This document shows, piece after piece, positions 7,672-7,994 of a DNA stretch of 7,994 bases. The position numbers were made by a program, and so were the translations under genes. The notes below the pieces were generated by a model that saw only the letters and a list, made by a program, of their open reading frames with translations, was not told the origin of the DNA and did not search any database. The stretch spans positions 1 through 7,994 of the forward strand of contig JAUHWJ010000065.1 in assembly GCA_030424705.1 (NCBI GenBank), in the 5' to 3' direction. This DNA is from Alphaproteobacteria bacterium. Its GTDB lineage: Bacteria; Pseudomonadota; Alphaproteobacteria; Rhodobacterales; Rhodobacteraceae. Position 1 is the first letter of the stretch. Each line of letters begins with the position of its first letter.

Positions 7672-7994
7672 CTAGCGCGAAGATCGGCCGGATGGAAACA
7701 CGGCGCGCGCGGGAGGGGCCGGCCGCGGCGCGAGCGGCGCGGGCAAGGGCGTGGCCTTCCTCGGGAGGTCGCCTTGGAGCGATTGGTCGGCGCGGTTTAT
7801 GGCGTCAGGAACTCTTAGGCTTGTGCGTCTTGAGGCGTCGCAATGCGGCCTCCCTTGGGTGTTGTGTTCGATCTGATTAGCGATGACGTCGAGCGGGGCG
7901 CGGTAATCGAGGCATCGCAGTCTTGTGCGGTTGTAGTCGCGGACGAAGGCTTTGATGAAGGCGGCGCGATTTGGGCGGTCGAAGAACCGGGCTG
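7672..7994 (-). CDS. IS481-type transposase, C-terminal fragment at window edge
   Basis: A minus-strand frame open from the window end to TAG at 7674-7672, giving 106 full codons and no start codon in the window. The first 45 residues read as the end of an integrase-core (DDE) transposase: FFDRPNRAAFIKAFVRDYN followed by RTRLRCLDYRAP at 22-33 and EHNT at 42-45. This matches the C-termini of IS481-family enzymes in Alphaproteobacteria as I recall them. Base composition of this part is visibly less GC-rich than its surroundings. The remaining 61 residues, from about 7857 to 7672, are Arg/Pro-rich and resemble nothing I know. They probably arise by readthrough from the element into flanking chromosomal DNA, which would make the natural stop lost or the gene slightly frameshifted. 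The stop lies only 30 nt from the MBL start. IS3-type integrases are a less likely alternative. Element ends were not identified. Confidence 0.7.
   Translation of the reverse strand, partial: ARFFDRPNRAAFIKAFVRDYNRTRLRCLDYRAPLDVIANQIEHNTQGRPHCDASRRTSLRVPDAINRADQSLQGDLPRKATPLPAPLAPRPAPPARAVFPSGRSSR

Noticed and set aside
7675..7790. Runs of GGCGCG/CGGCGC-type sequence as a tandem repeat
   Set aside because: They are irregular GC-rich low-complexity sequence with no fixed unit or period.

Overview
The window is a GC-rich bacterial chromosome segment that most resembles Alphaproteobacteria, probably Rhodobacterales or a relative. The grounds are the gyrase B sequence, strong G/C preference at third codon positions, and the gene families present. 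This placement is inferred from the sequence alone; no database search was run.

Layout, left to right. (1) Positions 1-1998, + strand: the C-terminal five-sixths of DNA gyrase subunit B, with its start outside the window. (2) Positions 2014-3775, - strand: a two-gene unit made of a FAD-dependent aromatic-ring-hydroxylase-type monooxygenase, followed after 1 nt by a 65-residue DUF2783 protein. This unit converges on gyrB, and a GC hairpin lies across the junction. (3) Positions 3776-3976: a 201-nt divergent intergenic region holding a small inverted repeat and a possible Pho-box-like tandem repeat. (4) Positions 3977-5860, + strand: a Tat-exported PhoX/DUF839-family alkaline phosphatase, closed by a strong intrinsic terminator. 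(5) Positions 5904-6107, - strand: a small two-helix membrane protein of unknown function whose stop codon touches that terminator. (6) Positions 6108-6166: a short AT-rich gap with a perfect 16-bp palindrome. (7) Positions 6167-7641, - strand: a two-gene operon of an MBL-fold protein and a DinB-family protein, coupled by a 4-nt GTGA overlap. (8) Positions 7672-7994, - strand: the C-terminal end of an IS481-type transposase, cut by the window edge.

From general knowledge, the monooxygenase family, DUF2783 and this atypical MBL family are often neighbours in proteobacterial genomes and probably serve one oxidative catabolic pathway whose substrate I cannot name. Here they lie on the same strand but are split by the phosphatase and the small membrane gene. 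The MBL protein is unusual: the HxHxDH metal motif reads HYHAVR, and the later PGHG-type histidine is replaced by arginine. GyrB is core housekeeping; PhoX would release phosphate from organic phosphoesters in the periplasm.

I found no clear evidence for a wholly new system. The best leads are the degenerate MBL metal site, the candidate Pho box, the AT-rich palindrome and the insertion-sequence boundary just upstream of the MBL operon. No tRNA, rRNA, CRISPR array or prophage genes were seen.
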